64,000 nucleotides of DNA from Gemmatimonadota bacterium (lineage in GTDB: Bacteria > Gemmatimonadota > Gemmatimonadetes > Gemmatimonadales > GWC2-71-9), in NCBI GenBank assembly GCA_016713435.1, contig JADJPD010000013.1, forward strand, positions 1 to 64,000. The letters run 5' to 3'. Below the pieces are notes generated by a model. The model made no database searches. It was not told where the DNA came from and saw only the letters and a program-made list of their open reading frames with translations. The first letter of the stretch is position 1. Each line of letters starts with the position of its first letter. Both the position numbers and the translations under genes were made by a program. Shown one piece after another: positions 12,332 through 21,241 of the stretch.

Positions 12332-12495
12332 CCCCCACGTCGTAGGGGCCGACCGTGGTCGGCCCTCCCATTCCTCGCGCCATTGCTCCGTCTCGATTCG
12401 CGATCTCCGTCTTGCGCGTCTGGGGTCTTCTCGGATACGGGGGTCGGGGTGGGTTGGAGGAGGGCCGACCACGGTCGGCCCCTACGACGTGGGGG
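12332..12495. repeat. Inverted-repeat intergenic element, copy A
   Basis: Perfect 37-base arms at 12332-12368 and 12459-12495 face each other across 90 bases. The core of each arm contains gtaggggccgacc and ggtcggccc, so each arm is itself partly palindromic. The element fills the gap between the convergent decarboxylase (stop 12316) and kinase (stop 12513) genes. A related element, copy B, occurs at 22749-22880 in the same orientation and shares internal words (cgccatt.ctcc and gggtc...ggagggccg). No transposase is present. Probably a miniature mobile or REP-like element, perhaps acting as a bidirectional terminator. Confidence 0.85.
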
Positions 12496-12512
12496 TAGGG
12501 GATCGCGGGGGG

Positions 12513-15203
12513 CTAGGGGCGCTTCGTCAGCTCGGCGTACCAGTTGAGCACCAGCTCGAGCCGGGTGATGGCCGGCTGCTGGGCCAGCGGCTGGATGCGG
12601 AGGAAGCGGCTGGCGTCGGGGGTGACGCCGTAGCTGGTGTTGCTGGTGACGCTGATGAGGTACCGCCCCGTGTGAAGCGTCCGGGGTGGCCCGGCGGAGA
12701 AGCTGGCGCCCGGCGCCACGGTGACGCCCATGAGGCGGTCGCCCGCCTGGAAGAAGAGCTCCCGCCCGTTCCGGGACCAGAGGGGCTCCGTGCCGCCCTC
12801 CGTGGACACCAGGCGGCGCTCGCCCTCGCCCGACAACGGCGCGACGAAGATCTCCGGCCGGGACGCCACCAGCGCATGGTAGGCCACCCACCGGCCATCC
12901 GGCGAGAGCTGGCCGTCGAGGCCGTTGATCCCGCGCGGGAAGAGTCGCGTCGCGGTGCGGTCGCCGTCGAGCTGCATCCGCCAGATGCCGGCGCCGCCTT
13001 CCTCGTCGTCGCCGGTCTGGTTGAAGAGGAGCGTGCGGCCGTCGGCGGAGATGGAGGTCGGGGTCTGGACCCGGCCCGGCGCCGTGGTCAGGCGTTCCTC
13101 CGCGCCCGAGCCGTCCACCGGGATCCAGTACAGGTTACGGGTGCCGCCGCGGGTGCCGCGGTAGATCACCCGCTTGCCGTCCGGCGTCCAGAGCGGCGCC
13201 TGGCTGCTGCCGGTGCCGGTGTTGAGCGGGGTCAGCGTGCCGCGGGCAAAGTCGTAGATCCAGATGCGGATGACGCCCTCGCGGATCTGCAGCGCGGCCC
13301 GGCTGCCGTCCGGCGAGATCACCACGTTCTCGAAGATCCGGCTCGGGAGCGGGAGGGGCGTCACGGTGCCCGCGCGGTCGATCCACACCACGCGATGCAC
13401 GGTGAGGGAGTCGCCGCCGCCCACGTAGGCCAGGGTGCCGTCGCGCGAGAGCACGTAGTTGCCCGACCCTTCGTTGCCGATGTCGTTGAAGGGCCGCTCC
13501 GCGGTGGCCACCGGCACGGCGGTGCCGAGGTCTTCCTTGCCCGGGCGCCAGGGCACGGTGAGCAGCCGGCCACGATTGACGTAGAGCAGGCGGCCCGGCG
13601 TGGCCGCGTACGACGGGGCGTCGCCGCCCCGCGCCAGGATGTGGTGGGCGGCGGCGCCAACCTCCTGCACGGCGATCTGGTGCTCCTCGTCGCCCGGGCC
13701 CGTCCAGATGGAGAAGAGCAGCGAGCTGGACCCGGCAGCGAGGCGAGGCCAGCGATGACTCACCTCGCCGGCAACCGTGTCGAGCTGGGTGACCTGGGTG
13801 GCGGTGCCCCCGGCCTCCGGCACGCGCCAGATGCCGCTGGAGTTGTTGGGCGCGAAGTAGATGAAGCCGTCGTGGCCCCAGTCGCCGCCGCGGTGGAAGG
13901 GCGCCGCAGCGAGCTCCTGGAGCCCGGTGCCGGTCACGCTGACCTTCCGGAGCTTCCCGGCCGAGAAGAAGCCCACCCACTCCCCGTCCGGCGAGAAGAA
14001 CGGCCCGGCGCCGCCCTCGGTGCCCTCGAGCACGCGCCCCTCAGGCTGGTCCAGCGCCCGGAGGTAGAGGCGCGTCTTGCCGTATTGCTGGATCACGTAG
14101 GCCAGCCGCGTCCCGTCCGGCGAGATGGCCAGCGGGCGCAGGTAGGCGGAGCCCATCTCGTGGCCGTCCGGCATGGCGACGCTGACGTGCAGGGGCCGGG
14201 TGCCGGTGGCCGTGCCGCCGGGGGAGAACCAGCGGGTGAGGCCGAAGGTGACGGCCGCAATGGCGAGCGCGCCGAGCGCCAGCGCCCACACGGGTGGCGC
14301 GCCCGTGGCACGCCGGGCTGCAGGGCCGCGCCGGGTAGGAGTGCGGCTGGTGGCGCCGCCGACGAGCGCGGCGGCAAAGGCCGCGGCCGAGGGGAAGCGG
14401 TCGGCGGGGAGCTTTTCGAGGGCCGTCAGCACGGCGTCCTCGACGGCCGGCGGCACGGAGCGCCGCTGCAAGGTGAGGCTCCGCGGCTCCTCGGTCATGA
14501 CGCGAGCCACGATGGCCTGCGCGCTCGGGCCGGTGAAGGGGGGCTCACCGGTGAGCATCTCGTACAGCACGCAGCCCAGGGCGTAGATGTCGGAGCGCGC
14601 GGTGATGTCGCGCTCGCCCATGGCCTGTTCGGGCGACATGTAGTGCGGCGTGCCGAGCGACATGCCGGTCTCGGTCATCCGGGTGGCGCCCTCGGACCGG
14701 GAGGCGGCCAGCGCGATGCCGAAGTCGGCCACGAGGGCGTGGCCGCCGTGGAGCAGGATGTTCTCGGGCTTGATGTCGCGGTGGACGACGCCGCGGGCGT
14801 GGGCGTACTCGAGCGCGTCGGCCACCTCGCGGGCCAGGCGGATGGCCTCGTCCACGGGGAGCTGCCGCTCGCGGGTGAGGCGGCCGCGGAGGGTCTCGCC
14901 CTCCACGTAGGGCATCACGTAGTACACCAGGTCCGCGCCGGCCGCACCGCCGGTCCGTCCCGACTCGAACAGCGCCAGGATGTGCGGGTGCTGGAGGTTG
15001 GCGGTGACCTTGATCTCCGCCAGGAAGCGCTCGGCCCCGATCATGGCGGCGAGCTCGGGGCGGAGGACCTTCAACGCCACGCGGCGGTCGTGGCGGAGGT
15101 CGTGGGCCAGGTAGACGGTGGCCATGCCGCCGGCGCCGAGCTCGCGCTCGATGCGGTAGCGGTCGGCGAGGGCGGTGGAGAGCAGGTCGCGAGTGGGAGG
15201 CAT
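12513..15203 (-). CDS. Serine/threonine protein kinase with TolB/PD40 beta-propeller
   Basis: An intact 896-residue membrane kinase. The N-terminal Hanks-type domain (about 14-285) has GAGGMATVYLAH (23-34), Lys45, HRDIKPEN (141-148), DFG (160-162) and GTPHYMSPEQ (184-193). A linker and one TM helix (about 305-325) follow. The rest is a periplasmic beta-propeller with PD40/TolB-like blades, for example SPDGTRLAYV, SPDGEWVGFF, SPDGSRAALQ and SADGRTLLFN. This architecture links an external sensor to cytosolic phosphorylation; ligand and substrates are unknown. Divergent from the M55 peptidase gene at 15381. Confidence 0.95.
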   Translation of the reverse strand: MPPTRDLLSTALADRYRIERELGAGGMATVYLAHDLRHDRRVALKVLRPELAAMIGAERFLAEIKVTANLQHPHILALFESGRTGGAAGADLVYYVMPYVEGETLRGRLTRERQLPVDEAIRLAREVADALEYAHARGVVHRDIKPENILLHGGHALVADFGIALAASRSEGATRMTETGMSLGTPHYMSPEQAMGERDITARSDIYALGCVLYEMLTGEPPFTGPSAQAIVARVMTEEPRSLTLQRRSVPPAVEDAVLTALEKLPADRFPSAAAFAAALVGGATSRTPTRRGPAARRATGAPPVWALALGALAIAAVTFGLTRWFSPGGTATGTRPLHVSVAMPDGHEMGSAYLRPLAISPDGTRLAYVIQQYGKTRLYLRALDQPEGRVLEGTEGGAGPFFSPDGEWVGFFSAGKLRKVSVTGTGLQELAAAPFHRGGDWGHDGFIYFAPNNSSGIWRVPEAGGTATQVTQLDTVAGEVSHRWPRLAAGSSSLLFSIWTGPGDEEHQIAVQEVGAAAHHILARGGDAPSYAATPGRLLYVNRGRLLTVPWRPGKEDLGTAVPVATAERPFNDIGNEGSGNYVLSRDGTLAYVGGGDSLTVHRVVWIDRAGTVTPLPLPSRIFENVVISPDGSRAALQIREGVIRIWIYDFARGTLTPLNTGTGSSQAPLWTPDGKRVIYRGTRGGTRNLYWIPVDGSGAEERLTTAPGRVQTPTSISADGRTLLFNQTGDDEEGGAGIWRMQLDGDRTATRLFPRGINGLDGQLSPDGRWVAYHALVASRPEIFVAPLSGEGERRLVSTEGGTEPLWSRNGRELFFQAGDRLMGVTVAPGASFSAGPPRTLHTGRYLISVTSNTSYGVTPDASRFLRIQPLAQQPAITRLELVLNWYAELTKRP

Positions 15204-15380
15204 GTGGAGTGGGAGGAAGGTACCGGTCAGGCGGGGGCCGGGTAAGGGATGGTGGGGAAGGGCGGAGCCGCCGGCGCGGTTCCCGCCTCGCTCGCTTGCG
15301 CCGGGCGGATACCATGGACAGCTTGGGCAGCAGCTTCGGGGCCGTCCGCCCGATCCCGGCCTTCAACCGAGTCCCTCGTC

Positions 15381-16282
15381 ATGCCTCATGTGCTTGCCCG
15401 CTGCCGCCTGTTCCTGGCCCTCCTGCTGACCCCGCTCGCCCTTGCGGCGCAGCGGCCGGTGAAGGTGTACATCTCGGTGGTCGCCGAGGGCATCGCCGGC
15501 GTCGTCACCGCCGACCAGCTCAACCCTGCCGGCTTCGAGTACGAGCGCTTCCGCGGCTTCATGACGGCGGAGCTGCTGGCGGCCATAGACGGCGCCCGCG
15601 CCGCCGGCGCCACGGCCATTGTGGTCGCGGACGCACACGGGAACGGCGAGAACATCCTCATCGAGCGCCTCCCCGACGACGTGATGATCGTCCGCTCCTG
15701 GCCCCGGCCGCTCGGCATGATGCAGGGGATTGACTCGAGCTTCGCCGCCGCGGTGTTCATCGGCTACCACGCCGCCACCACCACGCCGGCCGGCGTCCGC
15801 GCCCACACCTTCTCGAGCGCCACGCTCGCCTCCGTCAGCCTCAATGGCACGCCGATCCCCGAGGCGGTGATGGGGGCGGCCATCGCGGGCTACTACGGGG
15901 TCCCCGTGGTGGCCATCTCCGGCGACAACATCGCGGTGAACGAGGCCCAGGCGATGATCGGTCCCATGGAGGGCGCCATCGTCAAGCAGGCGATCAGTTT
16001 CCACTCCGCCATGACCATGACGCCGGCGGCGGCGCAGGCGCTGATCCGGCAGCGAGTGCAGGCGGGCGTGGCTCGGCGGGCCTCGCTCCGGCCGTTCACG
16101 GTCACCACCCGGTGCAGCTCGACGTGACGTTCAAGAACTACCGGCCGAGTGAGGTGCTGAGTTACTTGTCCGTCGTGAAGCGGACGGGGTCGCACTCGAT
16201 CCGGTTCACCGGGCGGGATATCATCGAGGTGTCGAAGTTCCTGGAGTTCATGGGGGATTACCAGGCGGACCTGGCGCCGTAG
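15381..16282 (+). CDS. M55 family (DppA-like) metallopeptidase, one frameshift
   Basis: ATG 15381 starts a signal peptide (ALLLTPLALAAQ). The DppA/D-aminopeptidase fold follows: VKVYISVVAEGIAGVV, VVADAHGNGEN, FIGYHAATTTPAG, IPEAVMGAAIAGYYGVP and ISGDN. One frame correction near 16105 joins PFTVT to LDVTFKNYRPSEVLSYL and the C-terminus, stop 16280-16282; corrected length about 300 residues. Family members are zinc aminopeptidases acting on D-amino-acid or dipeptide substrates. The first zinc ligand, Asp in the usual S-x-D-x-E-G motif, is Val here (SVVAEG). The other ligands (Glu, two His, later Glu) are present. Confidence 0.8.
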
Positions 16283-16358
16283 GATCGCCGGCGATTTGGT
16301 GAAGGCCCCGACCCGTCCTGCAGGCCGTCGACCCACGTCATCACGGAGGAATGTCACC

Positions 16359-16505
16359 ATGCCCGCGAAGAAGCCCGCCCCCCGGAAAGCCAAGGACCTC
16401 AAGCCGAAGGCCGCCCGGCCCTCGACGGCCACGAAGGTGCGGGGGGGCGCCTACATGTCGGATCCGGGAGGCGTCGTGAGCCAGCCGCCGCCGAAGAAGA
16501 AGTAA
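16359..16505 (+). CDS. Small basic Lys/Pro-rich protein with KDLKPK and Gly-Gly motifs
   Basis: A 48-residue frame, ATG 16359, with a good ribosome site (ggagga, about 8 bases upstream). The sequence is MPAKKPAPRKAKDLKPKAAR, then KVRGGAYMSDPGGVVSQ and a PPPKKK tail. It is highly basic with no hydrophobic segment. The DLKPK...VRGG layout resembles small proteins and RiPP-like precursors with a double-Gly leader end, but no maturation or export genes are next to it. A DNA/RNA-binding or ribosome-associated role is equally possible. Function unknown. Confidence 0.6.
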   Translation: MPAKKPAPRKAKDLKPKAARPSTATKVRGGAYMSDPGGVVSQPPPKKK

Positions 16506-16530
16506 ACTTTCACCAGCAGCGTGGGCCCGC

Positions 16531-16920
16531 ATGCACGCCGACACCCGGAAGTACAACGCCGCCCTGGCCCCCGCCGACCGCGCCATCGCAAAGCTCCTGG
16601 CCGCGGCCATCGAGACGCACCTGCCCGAGGCCGAGAACAAGGTCTGGCACGGCCACCCCGTCTGGTTCCTCGACGGCAACCCCATCGTGGGGTACAGCCA
16701 GCTCAAGGATAGCGTCCGGCTCCTCTTCTGGAGCGGGCAGTCGTTTGCCGCGAAGGGGCTGGCCAAGGAGGGGAGCTTCAAGGCGGCCGAGGCGCGCTAC
16801 GTCACCGTGGAGGACGTCAGGCTGCGGCCACTCGGCCAGTGGCTCAAGGAGGCGCGGGAGGTGCAGTGGGACTACAAGAACATCGTGAAGCGGAAGGGGA
16901 GGCTGGTGCGGCTCACGTAG
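16531..16920 (+). CDS. DUF1801 domain protein
   Basis: A 129-residue cytoplasmic protein starting at ATG 16531. ALAPADRAIAKLLAAAIETH, KVWHGHPVWFLDGNPIVGYS and LLFWSGQSFAAKGLAKEGS match the DUF1801/YdhG-like alpha-beta fold, whose members are often annotated as iron-chaperone-like or SufE-like without firm evidence. It stands 25 bases after the small basic protein and 30 before the next membrane protein, so the three may share a transcript. Biochemical role unknown. Confidence 0.8.
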   Translation: MHADTRKYNAALAPADRAIAKLLAAAIETHLPEAENKVWHGHPVWFLDGNPIVGYSQLKDSVRLLFWSGQSFAAKGLAKEGSFKAAEARYVTVEDVRLRPLGQWLKEAREVQWDYKNIVKRKGRLVRLT

Positions 16921-16950
16921 GCGGTTCCCTCTCTCCATGGAGCTCCTCAC

Positions 16951-17340
16951 ATGACGGGTGCAGGCGGAACGCCGGGCGGGGTCGGCGCGTTCTTCGGCGG
17001 CGCGGCCATGGTGGTGGCGGGCGGGTACCTGCTGCTGACGCGGGTCACCGTGACCAGTGGCGGGTGGTACTTCTACGGCGTGAACGCGTTCGGGTTGTCG
17101 CTCGTCCCGCTCCTCATCGGCGTCGGGCTCCTCTTCTTCAATGGGCGCTCCCTGGCCGGCTGGTGCCTGACGGGGGCGGGGGCGCTGATCATCGTGGTCG
17201 GCATCATCTCCAACCTCTCCATCTACTTCCGGCCGAGTTCGCTGTTCGACACGCTGGTGATCCTGATCCTGCTTGCGGGTGGCCTGGGCCTCGTGGCCCG
17301 CTCCCTTCGGGATGCCGGCCCCGGCGCCCGCGAGGGCTGA
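16951..17340 (+). CDS. Small integral membrane protein (hypothetical)
   Basis: A 129-residue protein with four predicted hydrophobic helices: VGAFFGGAAMVVAGGYLLL, LSLVPLLIGVGLLFF, LAGWCLTGAGALIIVVGII and LFDTLVILILLAGGLGLVA. It starts with a Gly-rich leader at ATG 16951 after an upstream ggagctcctc. No family is recognised. The short loops and the GGWYFYGVNAFG segment between helices 1 and 2 suggest a compact inner-membrane protein. Apparently intact. Confidence 0.7.
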   Translation: MTGAGGTPGGVGAFFGGAAMVVAGGYLLLTRVTVTSGGWYFYGVNAFGLSLVPLLIGVGLLFFNGRSLAGWCLTGAGALIIVVGIISNLSIYFRPSSLFDTLVILILLAGGLGLVARSLRDAGPGAREG

Positions 17341-17366
17341 CCGGCTTCGGGGCCCGCGGAGATCGA

Positions 17367-17808
17367 GTGCCCGTGCGGCCCGCCCTCGCGGGACTCCTCG
17401 CCGCCCACTTCCCGGTGTCCCGTCCGCTCGGGGTCCGCGTCCGGGAGGCGTCCCCACGCCGGGTGATCCTCGACGCACCCCTGGCCCCCAACCGGAACCG
17501 ATCCGGCACCGCCTTCGCCGGCAGCCGCAATGCCCTCGCCACGCGGGGCGGGTGGGCGGGGCCCACGCTCCATCTCGGCGGGGAGGGGCAGGATCCGGAG
17601 GTGGTCCTGCAGGACAGCAGCATCACGTACCACAAGCCGGCCGCATCGGCGTTCCGGGCGGTGTGTGTGGCACCGGAGGCTGGGAACTCGAGCGCTTCGG
17701 TGCCACGCTCGCGCGGCGCGGGAGGGCGCGCTCCGGGTTACGGTGACGCTCCTGACGCGGGACGGCCCCGTGGGGACGTTCACGGGGCGATCCGTGGCCG
17801 CGCAGTGA
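17367..17808 (+). pseudogene. YiiD C-terminal-type thioesterase (hotdog) protein, frameshifted
   Basis: From GTG 17367: PALAGLLAAHFPVSRPLGVR, VILDAPLAPNRNRSGTAFAG and VVLQDSSITYHKPAASAFRA match the hotdog-fold thioesterase domain found at the C-terminus of YiiD. Two to three frame changes follow (near 17540, 17665 and 17735), after which WELERFGATLARRG and LRVTVTLLTRDGPVGTFTG complete the fold at TGA 17806-17808. Corrected length is about 147 residues. The N-terminal acetyltransferase half of YiiD is absent. Substrate unknown; the family is thought to act on acyl thioesters. Confidence 0.65.
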
Positions 17809-17918
17809 GCCGGGTGCCCCCGGTCCGTGCCTGACGGACCGGGGCACCGCCACTGCTGGGGCGGCCAAGCCCGTACCTTGGCCCCCGCTTTCGCCCCTTC
17901 CCCCTCTCGGAGCACTGC

Positions 17919-18041
17919 ATGCGCACCCTCGTGCTCCGTCTCCAGGGGAGCGAACTGGTGGCAACCGGCGTGGCGCACTATTCCGTGCCCAGCGCCGACT
18001 CGGTGCTCGCGCTCCGCATCCGCGGGAGCCGGGTGCTCTGA
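17919..18041 (+). CDS. Short hypothetical ORF (40 residues)
   Basis: ATG 17919 opens a 40-residue frame (MRTLVLRLQGSELVATGVAH...) with ggag about 6 bases upstream. The sequence looks like a pair of beta strands but matches no family I know, and it may be the remnant of a longer gene. It sits alone between the thioesterase remnant and a broken membrane protein gene. Confidence 0.3.
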   Translation: MRTLVLRLQGSELVATGVAHYSVPSADSVLALRIRGSRVL

Positions 18042-18115
18042 GGCCCGGGCGCGGAGGCGCGGGCGGCCCGGGCCGCCCGCGTCCCCGCCCGAGCCTTGTC
18101 TCCCGTCCTTCCCCG

Positions 18116-18895
18116 GTGCAGCGTTCCCCTGTCCCTCCCACACTGCCCGTGAGCCCACCCAGCCCGCCAGCATCACGCGCCTCCCGCCCGTGGTTCTACA
18201 CCACGATGGGCGCAGTGACGCTTCTCGCCGTGGCCGTCGGCTTCGGCCGCACCTACGCCGCACCGATGGCGGTCGGCACGTTCTCCGCACCGATCGTGGT
18301 CCACGTACATGGGGCCTTCGCGGCGACGTGGATCCTCCTGTTCATTGTCCAGCCGCTGCTCGTTTCGCTCCGGCCGGCTCCGGACCCATCGGAGCCTCGG
18401 CCGAGCGGGGCTGCCGGTGGCGGTGGGGTCAGGGTCACCATGGTGTAAGCGGGGATGGCGGCGGCCACGCGGGACGTGGCGGCCGGTGGCGGGCCCGTGG
18501 CCATCTCGTCCATCGTGGGTGTGGTCACCTCGGCCGTGATCTTCGTGGCGCTGGTCGCGGCCGGCATCGCGGCCCGCCGGGACCGGGAGGCACATGCGCG
18601 CTGGCTCCTCCTCGCTACACTGCTCGTGGCGTGGCCGGCCTGGTTCCGGTGGCGGCACTGGTTTCCCGCGGTGCCGCGGCCCGACATCTGGTTCGCGGTG
18701 GTGATCCCGCTCACCTGGATCCTCGTGGCCATGCTGCGGGACCGGCGGGTGCGCGGGGCCGTGCATCCGGTCCTGGCGTGGGCCGGGACCGCCATCATCG
18801 TGGAGCAGGTGGGCGAAGTGCTCGCCTTCGACTCGGCGCCGTGGCGCGTGGTGGCCCAGGCGCTCTACACGGGGTTGCGCGCCCTCGGGCTCTAG
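18116..18895 (+). pseudogene. Multi-pass membrane protein, frameshifted
   Basis: Three frame segments form one membrane protein: WFYTTMGAVTLLAVAVGFG and FAATWILLFIVQPLLV from the first frame, RTHRSLGRAGLPVAVG from the second, and AISSIVGVVTSAVIFVALVA, WLLLATLLVAWPAWF, IWFAVVIPLTWILVAML from the third, ending at 18895. Frame changes lie near 18370 and 18440. About six hydrophobic helices in a corrected 259 residues. The start is probably GTG 18116 or the later ATG in TTMGAV. The layout is like uncharacterised DUF-type inner-membrane proteins; function unknown. Confidence 0.5.
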
Positions 18896-19031
18896 CGCCC
18901 CGTCCCAGTCCGGAACCGCCCGTCCACGCGCCATACTCCTCGTCCCCGGCGGGGCACGGATCCTCCCGCCCCCTGGAACCAATCCTCCCCCCGCTCCGTC
19001 CCTCGTGCATCCCCCCACCCGGAGCCCCGCC

Positions 19032-19451
19032 GTGCCCGCTGATACCCGTCGGCTCACCCACGCCATGACCTTCCTGCGCGTGGCGGTGGCCACGCTGCTC
19101 TTCATCCACGGTGCCTATCGCGCCGCCACCGGCGGCGTGGCAGGCTTCGGGGGGTACCTCGGTGGCAACCATATCCCTGCCGGGGTGGCCGTCGCCTGGC
19201 TCATCACGACGATGGAGATCCTTGGCACCGTGGCCCTCGCCCTCGGGTTCTTCGTCAGGCCGCTCGCACTCTGGTACACGGCCGTGCTGACCGCGGGCAT
19301 CCTCATGGTCCACGGGCCGGAGGGGTGGTTCGTGGTGGGCGGCGGGCGGAACGGCATGGAGTACAGCGTGGCGCTCATTGCGCTGCTGCTGGCGCAGGCG
19401 TGGGCGGCGCCTGGGCGGCGGGGCCGGGGGAGCGGGGCGCCGGCGGTGTGA
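19032..19451 (+). CDS. DoxX family membrane protein
   Basis: About 139 residues from GTG 19032, chosen because ggag stands 7 bases upstream; GTG 19005 and ATG 19065 are alternatives. Four hydrophobic helices are typical of DoxX: FLRVAVATLLFIHGAYRA, AVAWLITTMEILGTVALALG, LALWYTAVLTAGILMVHG and YSVALIALLLAQAWA, plus the Gly-rich GGVAGFGGYLGG. DoxX proteins are inner-membrane proteins linked loosely to respiratory or redox functions. Nothing in the neighbourhood narrows the role. Confidence 0.8.
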   Translation: MPADTRRLTHAMTFLRVAVATLLFIHGAYRAATGGVAGFGGYLGGNHIPAGVAVAWLITTMEILGTVALALGFFVRPLALWYTAVLTAGILMVHGPEGWFVVGGGRNGMEYSVALIALLLAQAWAAPGRRGRGSGAPAV

Positions 19452-19572
19452 TGGAGGCCGTGGCGGGCGGCGGGACGGCGCCCCACCTTTCGGCTGGCAG
19501 GTCGGGGGTCGGTCTCCGCTCTCCGGAGAATCCCCCATCGGTCCGCCCGGAGCCTTTTACGCACGGAGTCCC

Positions 19573-19952
19573 ATGCCGCGTACCATCCTCTCGACGCCCA
19601 ACGCGCCCGCGCCGCCCCCCACCTACAGCCAGGCCACCCTCGCCGCCGGCCTCATTTTCGTCTCCGGCACCGCCCCCACCGATCCGGCAACCGGCCAGCT
19701 GGTGGGGAGCACCATCCAGGAGCAGGTGCGCCAATGCCTCACCAACATCGCCGCGATCCTCGCCGCCGCGGGTCGCACGCTCGACGACGTGGTCAGTGCC
19801 ACCGTGATCCTGGCGGACGAGGAGGACTTCGCCGGGATGAACGAGGAGTGGCTGCGGTGGTTTCCCGTGAACCCGTAAGCCCGCCAGAGGCGAAGCTGCC
19901 GGTGCGGGTGCCGGGGCTCCGGGTGTCCATCGCCGCCATCGCGGAAGCGTGA
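19573..19952 (+). CDS. RidA/YjgF family enamine/imine deaminase, disrupted near the C-terminus
   Basis: ATG 19573 gives RTILSTPNAPAPPPTYSQAT, LIFVSGTAPTDPATGQLVG, VRQCLTNIAAILAAAGRTL and DDVVSATVILADEEDFAGMN, a classic RidA fold. A TAA near 19876 followed by a frame change interrupts the conserved tail, which continues as KLPVRVPGLRVSIAAIAEA to TGA at 19950-19952. RidA hydrolyses reactive 2-aminoacrylate-type enamines in the cytosol. The usual catalytic Arg in the PPARxA tail is at the disruption. Either a truncated, probably inactive protein or a sequence error. Confidence 0.8.
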
Positions 19953-20156
19953 GACGGGGTTGGTGCCCCGACGCTACCTTCCGGCGGCTCAACCAGCGAC
20001 AGATGGATCCGGGCCCGCCAGGCCGACTTCCTCCGCCGAAGCCCTACCCGGTAACGAACGCGGCGGCCTTGCAGTGGTCGCCTTGCCCCTTTCCGGTGCC
20101 CGCCGCAGCTTAGGCGGGCGCCCGGGAGGGGCGCTCTCTTTTTCCGGAGCCATGGA

Positions 20157-20651
20157 ATGACCCGCCGAGCCGTGCCCGGGGCCGCCGTCGTGCTGGCCGT
20201 CGTCCTTGCCGCCTGCAGCCGTCCCGCCACGCCGGGGGCCGGGAGCGGGAGCGCCGCGCCCTTTGACCTTGCCGCCGCGCGCGAGGAGATCGCCGCCATC
20301 AACGCCCGCTTCACCGCCGCGCACGTTGCGGGGGACAGCGCCACGATTGACTCCCTCTTCACGGCGGACGCCCGCTCGCTGCCGCCGGGCGCCGAGCCAT
20401 CCGTAGGCCTCGCGGCCATCCACGCGCTCACCATGGAATACCTCAAGGCGGGCATCACGGAGTTCCGGGAGGAGACGACCGACTTCTACGGCAGCGCCGA
20501 CCTGGTCGTGGACCAGGGGACGTACGTTCTCACCCACGGCACCCCGGCCGTGACGGAGCGGGGCAAGTACCTGAACGTCTGGGTGCGGGAAGGCGACGCG
20601 TGGAAGATCCGCACCAACATCTGGAACGCCAACGCCCCTGCCGCGCCGTGA
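20157..20651 (+). CDS. SnoaL/DUF4440-like lipoprotein
   Basis: A 164-residue lipoprotein (lipobox VVLAAC). The mature domain follows the NTF2-like pattern: AAREEIAAINARFTAAHVAG, DSATIDSLFTADARSLPPG, GLAAIHALTMEYLKAGITEF and YLNVWVREGDAWKIRTNIWN. DUF4440/SnoaL-like domains form cone-shaped pockets that bind or convert small molecules; an envelope-anchored one has no defined role. Its TGA overlaps the GTG of the next gene (GTGA, 20648-20651), indicating coupled translation. Confidence 0.85.
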   Translation: MTRRAVPGAAVVLAVVLAACSRPATPGAGSGSAAPFDLAAAREEIAAINARFTAAHVAGDSATIDSLFTADARSLPPGAEPSVGLAAIHALTMEYLKAGITEFREETTDFYGSADLVVDQGTYVLTHGTPAVTERGKYLNVWVREGDAWKIRTNIWNANAPAAP

Positions 20652-21241
20652 GCGACGCCGCGAGCGGCTACGAGCGGGTCGCGGCGGACTTCCTGGCGGC
20701 ACGGGGCAACGTGGCCGGCCGCGGGATGGGCGTCGCGGAAGTGCGCGCGTGGGCCCGCAGCCTGCCGCCCGGCGCGGCGGTCCTGGACCTGGGCTCGGGC
20801 TCCGGCCTTCCGCTCACCAAGCTGCTGGTGGATGCGGGGCTCGCGGTGCACGGTGTGGATGCCTCCCCAACGCTGGTGGAGGCGTTCCGGCGAAACCTCC
20901 CCGGCGTGCCGGTGGCGTGCGAAGCGGTGGAGGACTCACGGTTCTTCGGCCGCCGCTTCGATGCGGTGATGGCATGGGGCCTCTGGTTCCTGCTCCCGGC
21001 AGCGGTGCAGCGGGCGCTGCCTGGTCGGGTGGCGGACGTCCTGCTGCCGGGCGGGCGGCTGCTCTTCACGGCGCCGGCCGAGGAGGGCTCCTGGACGGAC
21101 GTGCTGACCGCCCTCGAGTCGCGCTCCCTCGGCGCGGCGGCGTACCGGCAGGCACTCGCCGAGGCCGGGCTGGCAATGCTGCGGGAGTACGAGGACGAGG
21201 GGCAGAACCACTACTACGAGGCACGGCTGGCCCCGGAGTGA
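20648..21241 (+). CDS. Class I SAM-dependent methyltransferase
   Basis: A 197-residue protein from GTG 20648. Motif I is VLDLGSGSGLP, followed by VHGVDASPTLVEAFRRNLPG (motif II with acidic residue) and RFDAVMAWGLWFLLPA (motif IV region), and the closing LLPGGRLLFTAP strand. It belongs to the Methyltransf_25/11 type; substrate is not predictable. An upstream extension of the frame to 20600 lies inside the preceding gene and is unlikely. Translationally coupled to the lipoprotein gene. Confidence 0.85.
   Translation: MSDAASGYERVAADFLAARGNVAGRGMGVAEVRAWARSLPPGAAVLDLGSGSGLPLTKLLVDAGLAVHGVDASPTLVEAFRRNLPGVPVACEAVEDSRFFGRRFDAVMAWGLWFLLPAAVQRALPGRVADVLLPGGRLLFTAPAEEGSWTDVLTALESRSLGAAAYRQALAEAGLAMLREYEDEGQNHYYEARLAPE

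Noticed and set aside
12332..12495. CRISPR array or Rho-independent terminator only
   Set aside because: There are only two inverted arms, not direct repeats with spacers, and the element recurs elsewhere with homologous interior, so it is more than a terminator.
12489..15245. A 918-codon open frame opposite the Ser/Thr kinase
   Set aside because: Shadow of the kinase gene with low-complexity text and no motif.
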